DNA from: Bacillota bacterium
GTDB taxonomy: Bacteria > Bacillota > UBA4882 > UBA8346
Direction of reading: 5' to 3'
DNA length: 44,893 nucleotides
Assembly (NCBI GenBank): GCA_023402395.1
Contig: JAEYGI010000057.1
Span: forward strand, 1 to 44,893
A program made the translations under genes and the position numbers. The stretch's first letter is position 1. Each line of letters opens with the position of its first letter. Below the pieces are notes generated by a model that was not told the DNA's origin, did not search any database, and was given only the letters and a program-made list of their open reading frames with translations. Below are positions 16,267 to 25,113 of the stretch, in pieces.

Positions 16267-18363
16267 ATGCCCGAAATTAAAACTCATTGCAAAATATGCA
16301 ACTGCCGCTGCGGCGTCATTGTAACGGTGAAGGACGGGAAAGCCGTCGATGTGACCGGCGATCCCGACTGCCAAAAAAACGAGGGGGCACTCTGCGTTAA
16401 AGGCCGTGCCATGCTGGAGTTGATTTATGATCCGGACCGGCTGCGGCAACCCCTCAAAAAAGCGGGGGATCATTGGGAAGAGATCTCCTGGGATCAGGCA
16501 TTGGAAGAGATTGCGGCCAAGCTTATCCGCTTGAAGCAAGAAGAGGGCCCGGAGAAGCTGGCCGTCTATCGCGGCCTGTCGGTTTTTTCCTGGCTGGTTA
16601 CAGTCTATTTGAAGCGTTTTATCAATATTTACGGCACGCCCAATCTGGCGACCAACGCCGCCTTGTGCGTCAGTTCCAAGGGGATTAGCAACCGGTACAG
16701 CTTCGGATTGGGCGTTTCAGCCTGCGGCGATTTTTTGAATTCCAAGTGCATCCTGCTGTTCGGCGCCAATCCGGCCATCTCCGGAATGCACCGGTCGCTC
16801 CGGGTAATGAAGGATATCCTGCGGGCCAAAAAGAACGGGGCCACGCTGATCGTGGTCGATCCCAGAGAAACGGAGACCGCCGCCAAGGCCGATATTTACA
16901 CCACGATCCGCCCCGGAACGGATTTGGCCCTGATTCTGGCCATTATCAATCTGATTATCGAAAACGAGTGGTACGACCGGGAGTTTGTCGCAAAATACAC
17001 CACTGGGTTCGAGCAATTGGCCGAAGCCTGCCGGCCCTATACTCCGGCTGAGGCCGAACGGATCACCTGGGTTGACCGGGAGACTATCCGGGAGATCGCT
17101 TATATGTTTTCGCACGCCGAATCCGCCTGCGCCGACCGGCGCGAGGGATTGATTCAATACGAATACGGGACCCAGGCCTGCCGGGCGCTGCATATTCTGA
17201 ACGCGATCACCGGCAACGTCGACGTACCGGGCGGTTTAATCCTGCAGACCAACCTGTTCGCGCCGGCCGGGAAACTCGCGGCCAAGCTTTGCCTGAACGA
17301 GCAGTTCAAACCTTCGGCCAAGCCGGTGGCCCAGGAAAGCCCAATCACTCATGACATCCCAAGCAAGCTGATGGACGCCACTCTCGACGGGACGCCTTAT
17401 CCGATCAAAGCCCTGCTTTGCCTGGGGGGGAACCCCCTGCTGGCCTGGCCCAACTCGACGGCGGTCGAAGCGATGCTCAAAAAGCTGGACCTGTTGGTCG
17501 TCGTCGATCTCTATCTCAGCGAGACCGCGACCTTCGCCGATTATGTCCTGCCGGCGGCCTCGTTTTTGGAAAAAGTTGATTTGCAAGCTCCGGACGTGGC
17601 CCTTCCCAAAATCGTCCAACTGCAGCAGCAGGCCATCGCGCCGCTGTACGGGGCCAAGTCGGAATTTCAAATTATTAAGGAACTGGCCGTCAAGATGGGA
17701 TATGGCGAGTATTTTCAAGAGAGCGAGACCGAACTGCTGGATGAGATCCTGAAAAACTTGGGTTTGTCGGTCCAATACTTAACCCAGAATTCGAGCGGCA
17801 TTGAAGTCGAACCCCGGCCGGTCGGGTATTATCATCAACACCCGTTCGCGACCCCTTCGGGAACGATCGAACTGTATTCGGCGGACTTGGAAAAGCTGGG
17901 GCTGGATCCGGTGCCGCAATATCACGAGGTGGCCGAGAGTCCGGTCTCCCAGCCGGAACTGGCCCAACGGTTCCCGCTGATCCTGGTCACCGGGAACCGG
18001 ATCAACGCCGCCTATTTGTCCTTTACTCATAATATGCCGTCCTTGCACGCCAAACAGCCCGAAAATCAAGTGGAATTGCATCCGGAAACGGCCCGGGAGC
18101 GGGGCATCGCTGACGGCGATCCGGTGATTGTCTCATCGCCTCGGGGCGAAATCCGGCTGCCCGCCAAACTTAACCCCAAGGTCGACCCGCGGGTTCTGGT
18201 GGTGCCGTACGGCTGGGGGCACCATTTCGGCGCCGCCTGGCAGTTGGCCAACAGCAGTCCGGGCGCGAACGTTAATATTTTGACCAATCACAAAGTCATC
18301 GACAAGATGTCGGGCATGCCCGATTACAAAACCGCCTTGTGCCAGGTGGCCAAGGCGCAGTGA
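16267..18363 (+). CDS. Molybdopterin-dependent oxidoreductase (DMSO reductase family)
   Basis: A 698-residue catalytic subunit that would bind bis-MGD and one [4Fe-4S] cluster. The cluster motif is Cys8-x2-Cys11-x3-Cys15 with Cys43 (CKICNCRC and GALCVKGR). By hand alignment of YGTPNLATNAALCVSSKG to formate dehydrogenase H, Cys134 falls on the Sec140 position and is the predicted Mo/W ligand. The C-terminal MGD domain is present (LVTGNRINAAY to VVPYGWGHHFG). There is no Tat signal, so it is cytoplasmic. It has no small electron-transfer subunit beside it. I chose ATG 16267 over GTG 16258 because GGGGTG sits 6 bases upstream. Formate dehydrogenase is unlikely without the conserved His after the ligand; the substrate is probably an intermediate of the pathway. 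Confidence 0.88.
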   Translation: MPEIKTHCKICNCRCGVIVTVKDGKAVDVTGDPDCQKNEGALCVKGRAMLELIYDPDRLRQPLKKAGDHWEEISWDQALEEIAAKLIRLKQEEGPEKLAVYRGLSVFSWLVTVYLKRFINIYGTPNLATNAALCVSSKGISNRYSFGLGVSACGDFLNSKCILLFGANPAISGMHRSLRVMKDILRAKKNGATLIVVDPRETETAAKADIYTTIRPGTDLALILAIINLIIENEWYDREFVAKYTTGFEQLAEACRPYTPAEAERITWVDRETIREIAYMFSHAESACADRREGLIQYEYGTQACRALHILNAITGNVDVPGGLILQTNLFAPAGKLAAKLCLNEQFKPSAKPVAQESPITHDIPSKLMDATLDGTPYPIKALLCLGGNPLLAWPNSTAVEAMLKKLDLLVVVDLYLSETATFADYVLPAASFLEKVDLQAPDVALPKIVQLQQQAIAPLYGAKSEFQIIKELAVKMGYGEYFQESETELLDEILKNLGLSVQYLTQNSSGIEVEPRPVGYYHQHPFATPSGTIELYSADLEKLGLDPVPQYHEVAESPVSQPELAQRFPLILVTGNRINAAYLSFTHNMPSLHAKQPENQVELHPETARERGIADGDPVIVSSPRGEIRLPAKLNPKVDPRVLVVPYGWGHHFGAAWQLANSSPGANVNILTNHKVIDKMSGMPDYKTALCQVAKAQ

Positions 18364-18380
18364 GGCGTGGGGGAGGCGGC

Positions 18381-18995
18381 ATGGGACAACGGACTTTGCT
18401 TTCCGCCGCGATCCTGGTGGGCGGAAGGAGCCGGCGCATGGGATATCCCAAATATTTGGCGAAGGTTGGAGGCCGGACCATGATCCGCCGGCAACTGGAC
18501 GTTTTAAGCGATCTCTTCGAAGAGATCATCGTGGTAACCAGCTCGGCGCGGCCGTTCCGGGTCCGACCGGGTCTGAAGGTTGCCGTCGACCGGGTCGACA
18601 ATCTGGGGCCGTTGGGCGGATTATACACCGGACTGAGCGCCGCGTCGGGCGACGGGATTTTCCTGGTCGCCTGCGACTTGCCCTTTCTGGAGCGGGAGCT
18701 GATCGCGGAATTGATCGCCGATTTTGACTGCCAGCGTTTCGACGGCCGTATTCCAACCAGTTTCAGCGGGTTGGAACCTTTACACGCCCTTTATTCCAAG
18801 CGGATCATGCCCAAGGTTGAAGCGGCCGTCAAGGCCGGCGACCTGTCGCTGCAGCGGCTGATCAAGGGGGCCGATTGCCAAATCGCCGATTGGAGCAACC
18901 GCCGGACCAACGCCTTTTTAAACATCAACACTCCCGAAGAGTTGGACCGGGCGGGGCCGCTGGCAGGCGGCGCCGTTCATCACACCCCATCGTGA
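18381..18995 (+). CDS. mobA: Molybdenum cofactor guanylyltransferase MobA
   Basis: MobA attaches GMP to molybdopterin to make the MGD cofactor that the upstream oxidoreductase needs. The 204-residue protein has the nucleotidyltransferase N-terminus AAILVGGRSRRMGYPKYL, a GPLGGLYTGL motif and VACDLPFLE, all typical. The ATG at 18381 has GGGGAGG upstream and lies 17 bases after the oxidoreductase. Its position inside the catabolic operon rather than the moe/moa operon ties MGD supply to expression of this Mo enzyme. Confidence 0.9.
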   Translation: MGQRTLLSAAILVGGRSRRMGYPKYLAKVGGRTMIRRQLDVLSDLFEEIIVVTSSARPFRVRPGLKVAVDRVDNLGPLGGLYTGLSAASGDGIFLVACDLPFLERELIAELIADFDCQRFDGRIPTSFSGLEPLHALYSKRIMPKVEAAVKAGDLSLQRLIKGADCQIADWSNRRTNAFLNINTPEELDRAGPLAGGAVHHTPS

Positions 18996-19075
18996 GGGAA
19001 AACGCCCGCGCCGGCCCGGTCCGGCGCGATCCGGCCGCATCCGGCCGACTATATCAATTCTTGAGGGTGAGTCAT

Positions 19076-20431
19076 TTGCATAAACGTTTTTCATTCCAGA
19101 CGCTTGACGAATTACGGGCCGAAGTGGAGCGGCTGAATCTGCCCATCCCGCTGGAGACGAATCTGGCGCCGCTCGGGCGGAAGGTCCGGGTTTATAACTG
19201 GGAGGCCCCGAACGCGCTGGCCGTTCAACCCATGGAAGGATGCGACGGCACTCGTGACGGCAAACCCAGTGAACTAACCTACCGGCGTTATGAGCGGTTC
19301 GCGGCGGGGGGCGCCGGCTTGCTCTGGTTCGAGGCCACCGCCGTAACCCACGAAGGCCGCGCCAATCCGCGCCAGTTGTGGGCCGATCCCGCCAATACCA
19401 AGGATCTGGGGCGGCTGCTGGAAGTCTCGGACCGGGCGGCCCGGCGGACCTTTGGGAACAACTATTCTTTCGTGCCAGTCCTGCAACTGACCCATTCGGG
19501 CCGGTACAGCAAGCCGGATGGGGTTGGCCGGCCGATCATCGCCCAGCACAATCCGTTCTTGGATCCCCGTAACGGGATCGGTCCCGAATATCCGGTCATT
19601 AGCGACGCGGAGCTGGAACGGCTGGAGGACGACTATGTGCGCGCCGCCGGAGTTGCTTTAGAGGCCGGATTCCCCATTGTGGACGTGAAATGCTGCCACC
19701 GCTACCTGCTCTCGGAATTGTTCGGCGGCCATCTCCGGGAAGGGAAATACGGCGGAAGTTTCGCCAACCGGACCCGGTTTTTGCTGAACGTGGTCGATAA
19801 GATCCGTTCCGAATACGGCGAACGGATCCGGGTCGCGGTCCGGATGAATGTTTGGGACGGCCTGCCCTATCCCTATGGCTGGGGAGTGGGAAAGGCGACC
19901 GAAGGCATGGCGCCGGGAAGTATGCCGGTGGATCTGACCGAACCCAAGCTGCTCCTGGCCGAGTTAGAGCGGCGCGGCGTCAAGCTGGTCAATGTCACGC
20001 TTGGCAATCCGTATTACAACCCGCATTTGAATCGCCCCTACGACCAGCCGTCGCTGGAGATGGCGATTCCGGAGGAACATCCGCTGACGGGGGTGGCCCG
20101 GATGTTGTCGGCCGCGGCCGAGTTGCAACAAGCCTTCCCGGCCATGGCGATTCTGGGCAGCGGGTATTCCTGGCTTCGCCATTTCCTGGGCCATGCGGCA
20201 GCGGCCCAGTTGAACCGGGGCTGGCAGACCATTGCCGGCGTCGGGCGCGAGGCGTTCGCTTATCCCGATTTCGCCAGGGACTTGTTGGAAAAAGGGGAAA
20301 TGGCCCCGGAGAAAGTCTGCATCGCTTGCAGTAAGTGCACGGATATCATGCGCCACGGCGGGACCACCGGTTGCGTGATTCGCGACGGCGGAACCTATTT
20401 GCCGATTTACAGGGAATGCGTTAAGAAATAA
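19076..20431 (+). CDS. Old-Yellow-Enzyme-like FMN oxidoreductase with C-terminal cysteine cluster
   Basis: A TIM-barrel flavoprotein of the NADH:flavin oxidoreductase / enoate reductase family: LAVQPMEGCDGTRDGKP near the N-terminus and the barrel signature HRYLLSELFGGHLREGKYGG followed by NRTRFLL. The last 30 residues hold CIACSKCTDIMRHGGTTGC, like the [4Fe-4S] site of 2,4-dienoyl-CoA reductase, but the FAD and NAD(P)H domains that usually follow are absent (451 aa in all). It would reduce an activated C=C bond of a pathway intermediate. The start is TTG at 19076 with GAGGGTGAG upstream; no ATG fits, and longer frames would overlap mobA. Confidence 0.85.
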   Translation: MHKRFSFQTLDELRAEVERLNLPIPLETNLAPLGRKVRVYNWEAPNALAVQPMEGCDGTRDGKPSELTYRRYERFAAGGAGLLWFEATAVTHEGRANPRQLWADPANTKDLGRLLEVSDRAARRTFGNNYSFVPVLQLTHSGRYSKPDGVGRPIIAQHNPFLDPRNGIGPEYPVISDAELERLEDDYVRAAGVALEAGFPIVDVKCCHRYLLSELFGGHLREGKYGGSFANRTRFLLNVVDKIRSEYGERIRVAVRMNVWDGLPYPYGWGVGKATEGMAPGSMPVDLTEPKLLLAELERRGVKLVNVTLGNPYYNPHLNRPYDQPSLEMAIPEEHPLTGVARMLSAAAELQQAFPAMAILGSGYSWLRHFLGHAAAAQLNRGWQTIAGVGREAFAYPDFARDLLEKGEMAPEKVCIACSKCTDIMRHGGTTGCVIRDGGTYLPIYRECVKK

Positions 20432-20476
20432 CCGGTACACGGGGAAGAAACTACATATATTGGGGATGACGTCAGC

Positions 20477-21568
20477 TTGAAAGCCACTGTCTATTTACTT
20501 GAAGAGTATCATCAGCCGCTGCGCCGCCAGGAGGTGGAGATCCCGGCGTTGAGCCGGGGACAGGTGCTGGTCCGGCTGTCCGCCTCGGGAGTCTGCGGCA
20601 GCGATCTCCATATGTTCAAGGGCGAGGATCCCCGGTTGCGGCTGCCGATGATCCTGGGCCACGAAGGTGTGGGAATCATCGCCGGACTCAATGGACCTAA
20701 ACGGGCGGTCAACGGCGAATCGCTGCGCGAAGGCGATTTAATCATTTGGAACCGGGGCATATCCTGCGGCGAATGTTATTCCTGCCAGGTGCTGCATGAG
20801 CCGGCCCTCTGCGAGACGCGGGTGGTGCCCGGCATCAATTGTTCGGCGGATCAAGCGCCGTATTTGAACGGATGTTACGCGGACCACATCATTTTACCTG
20901 AAAAAACCGATATTTTTAAAATCGAAGCCGCCGTCGATCCGGCGGTGCTGGTCTCCGCTTCCTGCTCCGGAGCCACCGCCGCCCACGGGTTCGCCCTGAG
21001 CCGGCCCGAACCAGGCGATACGGTGGCGGTGATCGGACCCGGCCCGCTTGGGCTGTATGCCGTGGCCTTCGCCCGATCCTACGGAGCCGGCCAGGTGATT
21101 CTCTCCGGCGGTTCCGAGCCGCGGCTGCGGCTGGGCCGGGAGTTTGGGGCCACCGCGGTCTTGAACCGGAATCAAGGGTCCGCCGCGGACCGGATGGAAC
21201 AGATCATGGCCTTGACCTCGGGCCGGGGCGTTGATCTGGCGATTGAGGCCTCCGGGTCGGCCGCGGGATTGCAGGAAGCCATCGCCATCGCCCGCCGGGG
21301 CGGAACGGTGTTGAGCATTGGAATGAGTCAGCCGGCCGGGGAGATCCCCTTCGATGGCTATCAAAGCCTGACCCGGCGCAACCTCCGGTTGCAAGGCGTC
21401 TGGGTCAGCGACACTTCCCACGTTTACCGGGCAATGCGCATGGTGCTGGAGAACCCGGCGCTCTTTGCCAAACTGGTCACCCACCGCTTTCCGCTCAGCC
21501 AGGCCAATGAAGCGCTGGAGGCCCTGGACCGGAAAGAGGCCGTCAAAGCGGTGCTGATACCGGAGTAA
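20477..21568 (+). CDS. Zinc-dependent medium-chain alcohol dehydrogenase
   Basis: The 363-residue protein is a two-zinc MDR dehydrogenase. Catalytic zinc residues Cys40, His62 and Glu63 are in VCGSDLH and GHEGVG; the structural zinc site is CGECYSCQVLHEPALC. The Rossmann motif VIGPGPLGLYAV (GxGxxG) binds NAD(P)H. It would interconvert an alcohol and a ketone or aldehyde in the pathway. The start is TTG at 20477 with GGGGATGACG upstream; the nearby ATG at 20465 stops at once. It lies 45 bases after the OYE-like gene and 21 before the flavoprotein gene. Confidence 0.92.
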   Translation: MKATVYLLEEYHQPLRRQEVEIPALSRGQVLVRLSASGVCGSDLHMFKGEDPRLRLPMILGHEGVGIIAGLNGPKRAVNGESLREGDLIIWNRGISCGECYSCQVLHEPALCETRVVPGINCSADQAPYLNGCYADHIILPEKTDIFKIEAAVDPAVLVSASCSGATAAHGFALSRPEPGDTVAVIGPGPLGLYAVAFARSYGAGQVILSGGSEPRLRLGREFGATAVLNRNQGSAADRMEQIMALTSGRGVDLAIEASGSAAGLQEAIAIARRGGTVLSIGMSQPAGEIPFDGYQSLTRRNLRLQGVWVSDTSHVYRAMRMVLENPALFAKLVTHRFPLSQANEALEALDRKEAVKAVLIPE

Positions 21569-21589
21569 AAATAAACGGAGGAGAGGCCA

Positions 21590-23581
21590 GTGGAACAATT
21601 GACCTTTGCATATCAGGGGAATGCCTATCCCCTCTACCGGTGCCATACCCTGATCATCGGGTCCGGGGCGGCCGCGCTGAATTGCGCCTGCCATCTCAAG
21701 GAGTTTGGCGTCACTGATATCCTGATCGCCACCGAGCGGCTGGGCGGGGGAGTGTCCAACAATTCGGGCTCAGACAAGCAAACCTATTATAAGCTTTCTC
21801 TCTCCGGCGCGGGTTCCGATTCCGTGGCCGAAATGGCCGGGACCCTTTGCGGCGGCGGCGCGATGCACGGCGACATCGCCTTGATCGAGGCGGCCCTGTC
21901 GCCGCAGGAGTTTTTCCACCTGGTCCAGCTGGGCGTCCCCTTTCCGCACACCCGGTATGGCGGGTATGTCGGGTACAAAACCGATCACGATCCCAAGCAG
22001 CGGGCGACCTCGGCCGGGCCTTGGACTTCCAATCAGATGTTTCAGAAATTGCTGGCCCGCGTCAGGCAACTGGACGTGCCGATCCTGGACCGGCATGAAA
22101 TCATCTCTTTGCTCACGACCGGCACCGGCGCCGACCGGAAAGTGATCGGCGCGGTCGCCCTCAACAAAGCCGGGCTTGACCAGGGAATGGACTCCCTGGT
22201 ACTGATTCAGTCCGAAAATATCGTGATGGGGACCGGCGGCCCGGGCGGGCTTTACGAAGCCTCGGTGTATCCCGGGGATCACCTGGGCGGCACCGGCATT
22301 GCCCTGGAAGCGGGCGCGGCCGCGGTGAACCTGACCGAATGGCAGTACGGCCTGGCGTCCACCAAGTTCCGCTGGAATGTTTCCGGAACCTATCAGCAGG
22401 TAATTCCCAGGTATATCAGCACCGCAACTGACGGCTCCGACCAGCGGGAGTTTTTGAATGAATACTTCCCGACCATGGGCCGGCTGGCCACGGCGATTTT
22501 TCTGAAAGGATACCAATGGCCGTTCGATCCCCGCAAGATTAAGGATTTCGGCTCATCGCTCATTGATATTCTAGTGTATCAGGAAACGGTGCTTAAGGGG
22601 AGACGGGTCTTCCTGGATTTCCGGCGGAATCCTTCCGCCGGTTCCGGCTTGGCCGATTTCCGGTTGGAGGAGTTGGAGCCGGAGGCCCGACAGTATTTAG
22701 AGAAAAGCGGCGCCCTGGCCGGAACGCCCCTGGAGCGGCTGGAGACGATGAATCCGATGGCTATCGATCTGTACCGCAGGCATGGGATTGATCTCGGCCG
22801 CGAACCGCTGGAGATTGCCGTCTGCGCCCAGCATCATAACGGCGGCCTGAAGGGCAACATCTGGTGGGAGTCCAACCTGCGCCATCTGTTCCCGATCGGG
22901 GAGGCCAACGGGAGCCACGGCGTGTTCCGGCCGGGCGGCTCGGCGCTGAACGCCGGACAAGTCGGCGGGTTCCGGGCGGCCGAGTATATCGCGCGGCGCT
23001 ACGCCGGGACCCATTACGATGACGGCCGGTTTGCGGCCGAAGCCGACCAGAAATTGCAACGGGTGGAGCGGGTCCTAGAGCTGGTCGGCGGCGCTGGCGA
23101 GGATCTGCGCTCGTTCCGGGAGCGGCTGCGGCAGCGGATGACGGCGACGGCGGCCCATATCCGCGCGGCGGACCGGGTCAAGGAAGCGTTGGACGAAGCG
23201 GCCCGGGATTGGAGTGAGTTGGAGAACGCCGGGGTACGTTTGGCGGATCGGAGTGAGTTGCTGGCGTATTTTCAAAACCGTCAGTTGTGCCTGGCCCAGT
23301 TGGCGGTGCTTAAGAGCATCGACAGCTATCTGGAGGCCGGCGGGGGCAGCCGCGGCTCCTATCTGGTGCTGGATGAGGCCGGCGAGTCCGTTTCCGAAAA
23401 GCTGCCGCCCGAGTGGCGGTTTCGACCCGAACGGATGGAACTGCGCGGCCAAATCCTTGAATTTGGTTATCGCGAAGGGGCGTACTGGACCTCATGGACG
23501 CCGGTGCGGCCGATCCCGGAGGAAGACGGCTGGTTCGAAACGGTCTGGCGGGATTATCAGGAAGGGAAGATTTTTGACTAA
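21590..23581 (+). CDS. Fumarate-reductase/aspartate-oxidase-like flavoprotein
   Basis: A 663-residue FAD protein of the succinate dehydrogenase/fumarate reductase flavoprotein family. The N-terminal dinucleotide fold is TLIIGSGAAALNCA (Gly24-x-Gly26-x-x-Ala29). The conserved FAD-contact segment is NLRHLFPIGEANGSHGVF...GGSALNAG near residue 435, and a helical C-terminal domain follows. There is no iron-sulfur or membrane-anchor subunit beside it and no N-terminal flavinylation or heme domain, so it is a soluble oxidoreductase needing another electron carrier. It probably reduces or desaturates a pathway intermediate. The start is GTG with GGAGGAG upstream. It is the last gene of the cluster, followed by a terminator. 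Confidence 0.85.
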   Translation: MEQLTFAYQGNAYPLYRCHTLIIGSGAAALNCACHLKEFGVTDILIATERLGGGVSNNSGSDKQTYYKLSLSGAGSDSVAEMAGTLCGGGAMHGDIALIEAALSPQEFFHLVQLGVPFPHTRYGGYVGYKTDHDPKQRATSAGPWTSNQMFQKLLARVRQLDVPILDRHEIISLLTTGTGADRKVIGAVALNKAGLDQGMDSLVLIQSENIVMGTGGPGGLYEASVYPGDHLGGTGIALEAGAAAVNLTEWQYGLASTKFRWNVSGTYQQVIPRYISTATDGSDQREFLNEYFPTMGRLATAIFLKGYQWPFDPRKIKDFGSSLIDILVYQETVLKGRRVFLDFRRNPSAGSGLADFRLEELEPEARQYLEKSGALAGTPLERLETMNPMAIDLYRRHGIDLGREPLEIAVCAQHHNGGLKGNIWWESNLRHLFPIGEANGSHGVFRPGGSALNAGQVGGFRAAEYIARRYAGTHYDDGRFAAEADQKLQRVERVLELVGGAGEDLRSFRERLRQRMTATAAHIRAADRVKEALDEAARDWSELENAGVRLADRSELLAYFQNRQLCLAQLAVLKSIDSYLEAGGGSRGSYLVLDEAGESVSEKLPPEWRFRPERMELRGQILEFGYREGAYWTSWTPVRPIPEEDGWFETVWRDYQEGKIFD

Positions 23582-23652
23582 AGCGGAGAGTGGGACTGCC
23601 GTATCGCAAGCGACGATACTTCGTTGTTCGAGAAGGGACGACGAAATGAAAG

Positions 23653-23690
23653 GTCCAGGGGCTGGTCGATAATTCTCCCTGGACTTTTTT
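23653..23690 (+). terminator. Intrinsic terminator of the catabolic operon
   Basis: Stem GTCCAGGG (23653-23660) and CCCTGGAC (23677-23684), followed directly by TTTTTT. It ends the plus-strand operon 72 bases after the flavoprotein gene and faces the convergent hydrolase gene. Confidence 0.85.
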
Positions 23691-23722
23691 AGAGATTAAA
23701 TATTAAATCTGGCGGACCCGGG

Positions 23723-24544
23723 TTATTCCTCGATGAAGCGGACCAGTTCATTGGTAAACTTGTCGCGCTCGTCGTAGAACAGGCCGTGGCCGCTGAATTG
23801 GAACGGCACCAGCCGGGAGCCGGGAATCCCCCGGTGCTGGGCCTCGGCCAGCGGGAAGCGGCAAACCTGGTCGTGAATGCCGTGCAGGATCAGGGTGGGG
23901 GCGTTGATTTGCCCCAGATCATTGAACAGTTCCTCTTCATCAAGCCAACTGGTGGCCACCGCGGCGGTGGCCCAATTGGCCGCCTGCAGTCCCAGTTGAA
24001 AGAACCATTCCTGGAAGGGTCCGGTGGTGTGCTGAAAGAAGAAGATCTGCCCGAAGTTCCGCAACATCTCGGGGCGGTCGTTATCAGTATTGGTGATGAT
24101 TTGATTGACTTCCTCCGCCGGAAGGCCGTACGGGAAATAGGGACGCTGGATCAAGCTCGGCGCGGCGGCGGCGAATAGACCGAGCTTCGCCACGCCATAT
24201 CCTTGATGACGGGCCATGTAGCGGATGGCCACCGCGCCGCCGGTGGAGTGGCCGCCCAGGATGAGATAGGGTATCTGCAGTGTTTCCACGACGCAGCGGA
24301 TGTCATCGGCCATCCGATCGTAGGAGTAGCCGTGGGCCGGCTTATCCGAATTGCCGAATCCCCGCGCATCCATGCCGATACAGCGATATCCCAGCCGGAT
24401 CAGCCGCGAAAATTGATATTCGAACATCCGGTGATTGGCCGGCCAGCCGTGAATGAACAAGATTGCCGGCTGGCCCTGGCTGTTGACGTCCTCCACGTAG
24501 ACATTGACCCCCGGTTCGACTCCGATATAGTATCCCATGTCCAT
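23723..24544 (-). CDS. Alpha/beta-fold hydrolase
   Basis: A 273-residue alpha/beta hydrolase with an oxyanion motif HGW (32-34), nucleophile Ser100 in GGHSTGG, acid Asp in HGIHDQV (about residue 223) and His in SGHGLFYD (about residue 252), so a full catalytic triad. No signal peptide. It faces the catabolic operon; it could hydrolyse a lactone, ester or ring-cleavage product of that pathway, or be unrelated. The start is ambiguous: ATG at 24544 or ATG at 24538, both behind GGAGGGCGG; the latter has the better spacing. Confidence 0.88.
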   Translation of the reverse strand: MDMGYYIGVEPGVNVYVEDVNSQGQPAILFIHGWPANHRMFEYQFSRLIRLGYRCIGMDARGFGNSDKPAHGYSYDRMADDIRCVVETLQIPYLILGGHSTGGAVAIRYMARHQGYGVAKLGLFAAAAPSLIQRPYFPYGLPAEEVNQIITNTDNDRPEMLRNFGQIFFFQHTTGPFQEWFFQLGLQAANWATAAVATSWLDEEELFNDLGQINAPTLILHGIHDQVCRFPLAEAQHRGIPGSRLVPFQFSGHGLFYDERDKFTNELVRFIEE

Positions 24545-24589
24545 CCGCCCTCCATTTAATTGTTGTCAGCACCATATTTATGCGGTTGC

Positions 24590-25045
24590 GGGGCAAACAT
24601 TCGGAATTGGATTTGAGCTCCTGGTTCCTAGTTCCTGGTTTCCGGGGTCCCGCTTCATTGATTTTGGTTCATCAACCAGATTGCTCGATCCTTTGGCGTC
24701 TCTTCTTGGCTCGCGATCTACCTGCCAATGTTCCTTCGTCAACTGACTTCGTTCCGTTGCCAACTGACGTATTCCCATTGGCAGGCGCCGCTGCGCCATT
24801 GACACTTGCCAATGGAAGATTGCGATCCACCAATTGGAAATTGGCGGGTTGCAATCCTTCAGCGCCAATTGACAATTTACCGGGGAGAGTTGGCACTGTC
24901 GTATTGGCAAATGCCGTTGGCACAGTGGCAACTTCCAATTGGAAAATGGTGGATGGCAATGGCGGATTGGCGGTTGGACGGGGAAAACAATAATTTTGGT
25001 AAGGTGTCGGTTTAAAATTTTACGATGACAGAAATGTAAACAGTC
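24590..25045. repeat. Intergenic array of degenerate TTGGCA/TTGCCA units
   Basis: No gene is convincing here. From about 24718 to 24985 the sequence is dominated by irregularly spaced TTGGCA, ATTGGC, CAATTGG and their complements TGCCAAT and CCAATTGG, over 20 in all, in both orientations. Several frames stay open on both strands only because of this composition. A CTGGTTCC microrepeat (24618-24645) adjoins it. The array ends 60 bases before the tonB promoter. Confidence 0.6.
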
Positions 25046-25074
25046 TTGACAGTATAGAAAAATATGGCTATGAT
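25046..25074 (+). promoter_or_regulatory. Promoter of tonB
   Basis: Perfect -35 TTGACA (25046-25051), 17-base spacer, -10 TATGAT (25069-25074). Transcription would start near 25081, inside the palindrome at 25078-25095. Confidence 0.75.
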
Positions 25075-25077
25075 CTA

Positions 25078-25095
25078 AGTTAGTTAAGCCTAACT
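25078..25095. promoter_or_regulatory. Operator-like palindrome at the tonB start site
   Basis: AGTTAG-TTAAGC-CTAACT, a perfect 6-6-6 inverted repeat covering the expected transcription start. The stretch TTAGTTAAGCCTAACTA resembles the DtxR/IdeR box (TTAGGTTAGCCTAACCTAA), an iron- or manganese-dependent repressor site known from other Gram-positives. The same arms with a 6-base spacer recur before the receptor gene. Regulator identity is inference. Confidence 0.6.
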
Positions 25096-25113
25096 ATTGT
25101 AATATCGTTCGAA

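Noticed and set aside
16267..18363. Formate dehydrogenase
   Set aside because: The predicted ligand Cys is followed by Val rather than the His of formate dehydrogenases, and no NADH or Fe-S partner subunits are adjacent.
18875..19075. N-terminal extension of the OYE-like protein
   Set aside because: It overlaps the end of mobA, has no domain similarity, and a TTG with GAGGGTGAG at 19076 gives a normal start.
24580..24993. Coding frames over the TTGGCA array on both strands
   Set aside because: They are open because of the repeated word composition; translations are repetitive and have no usable starts.
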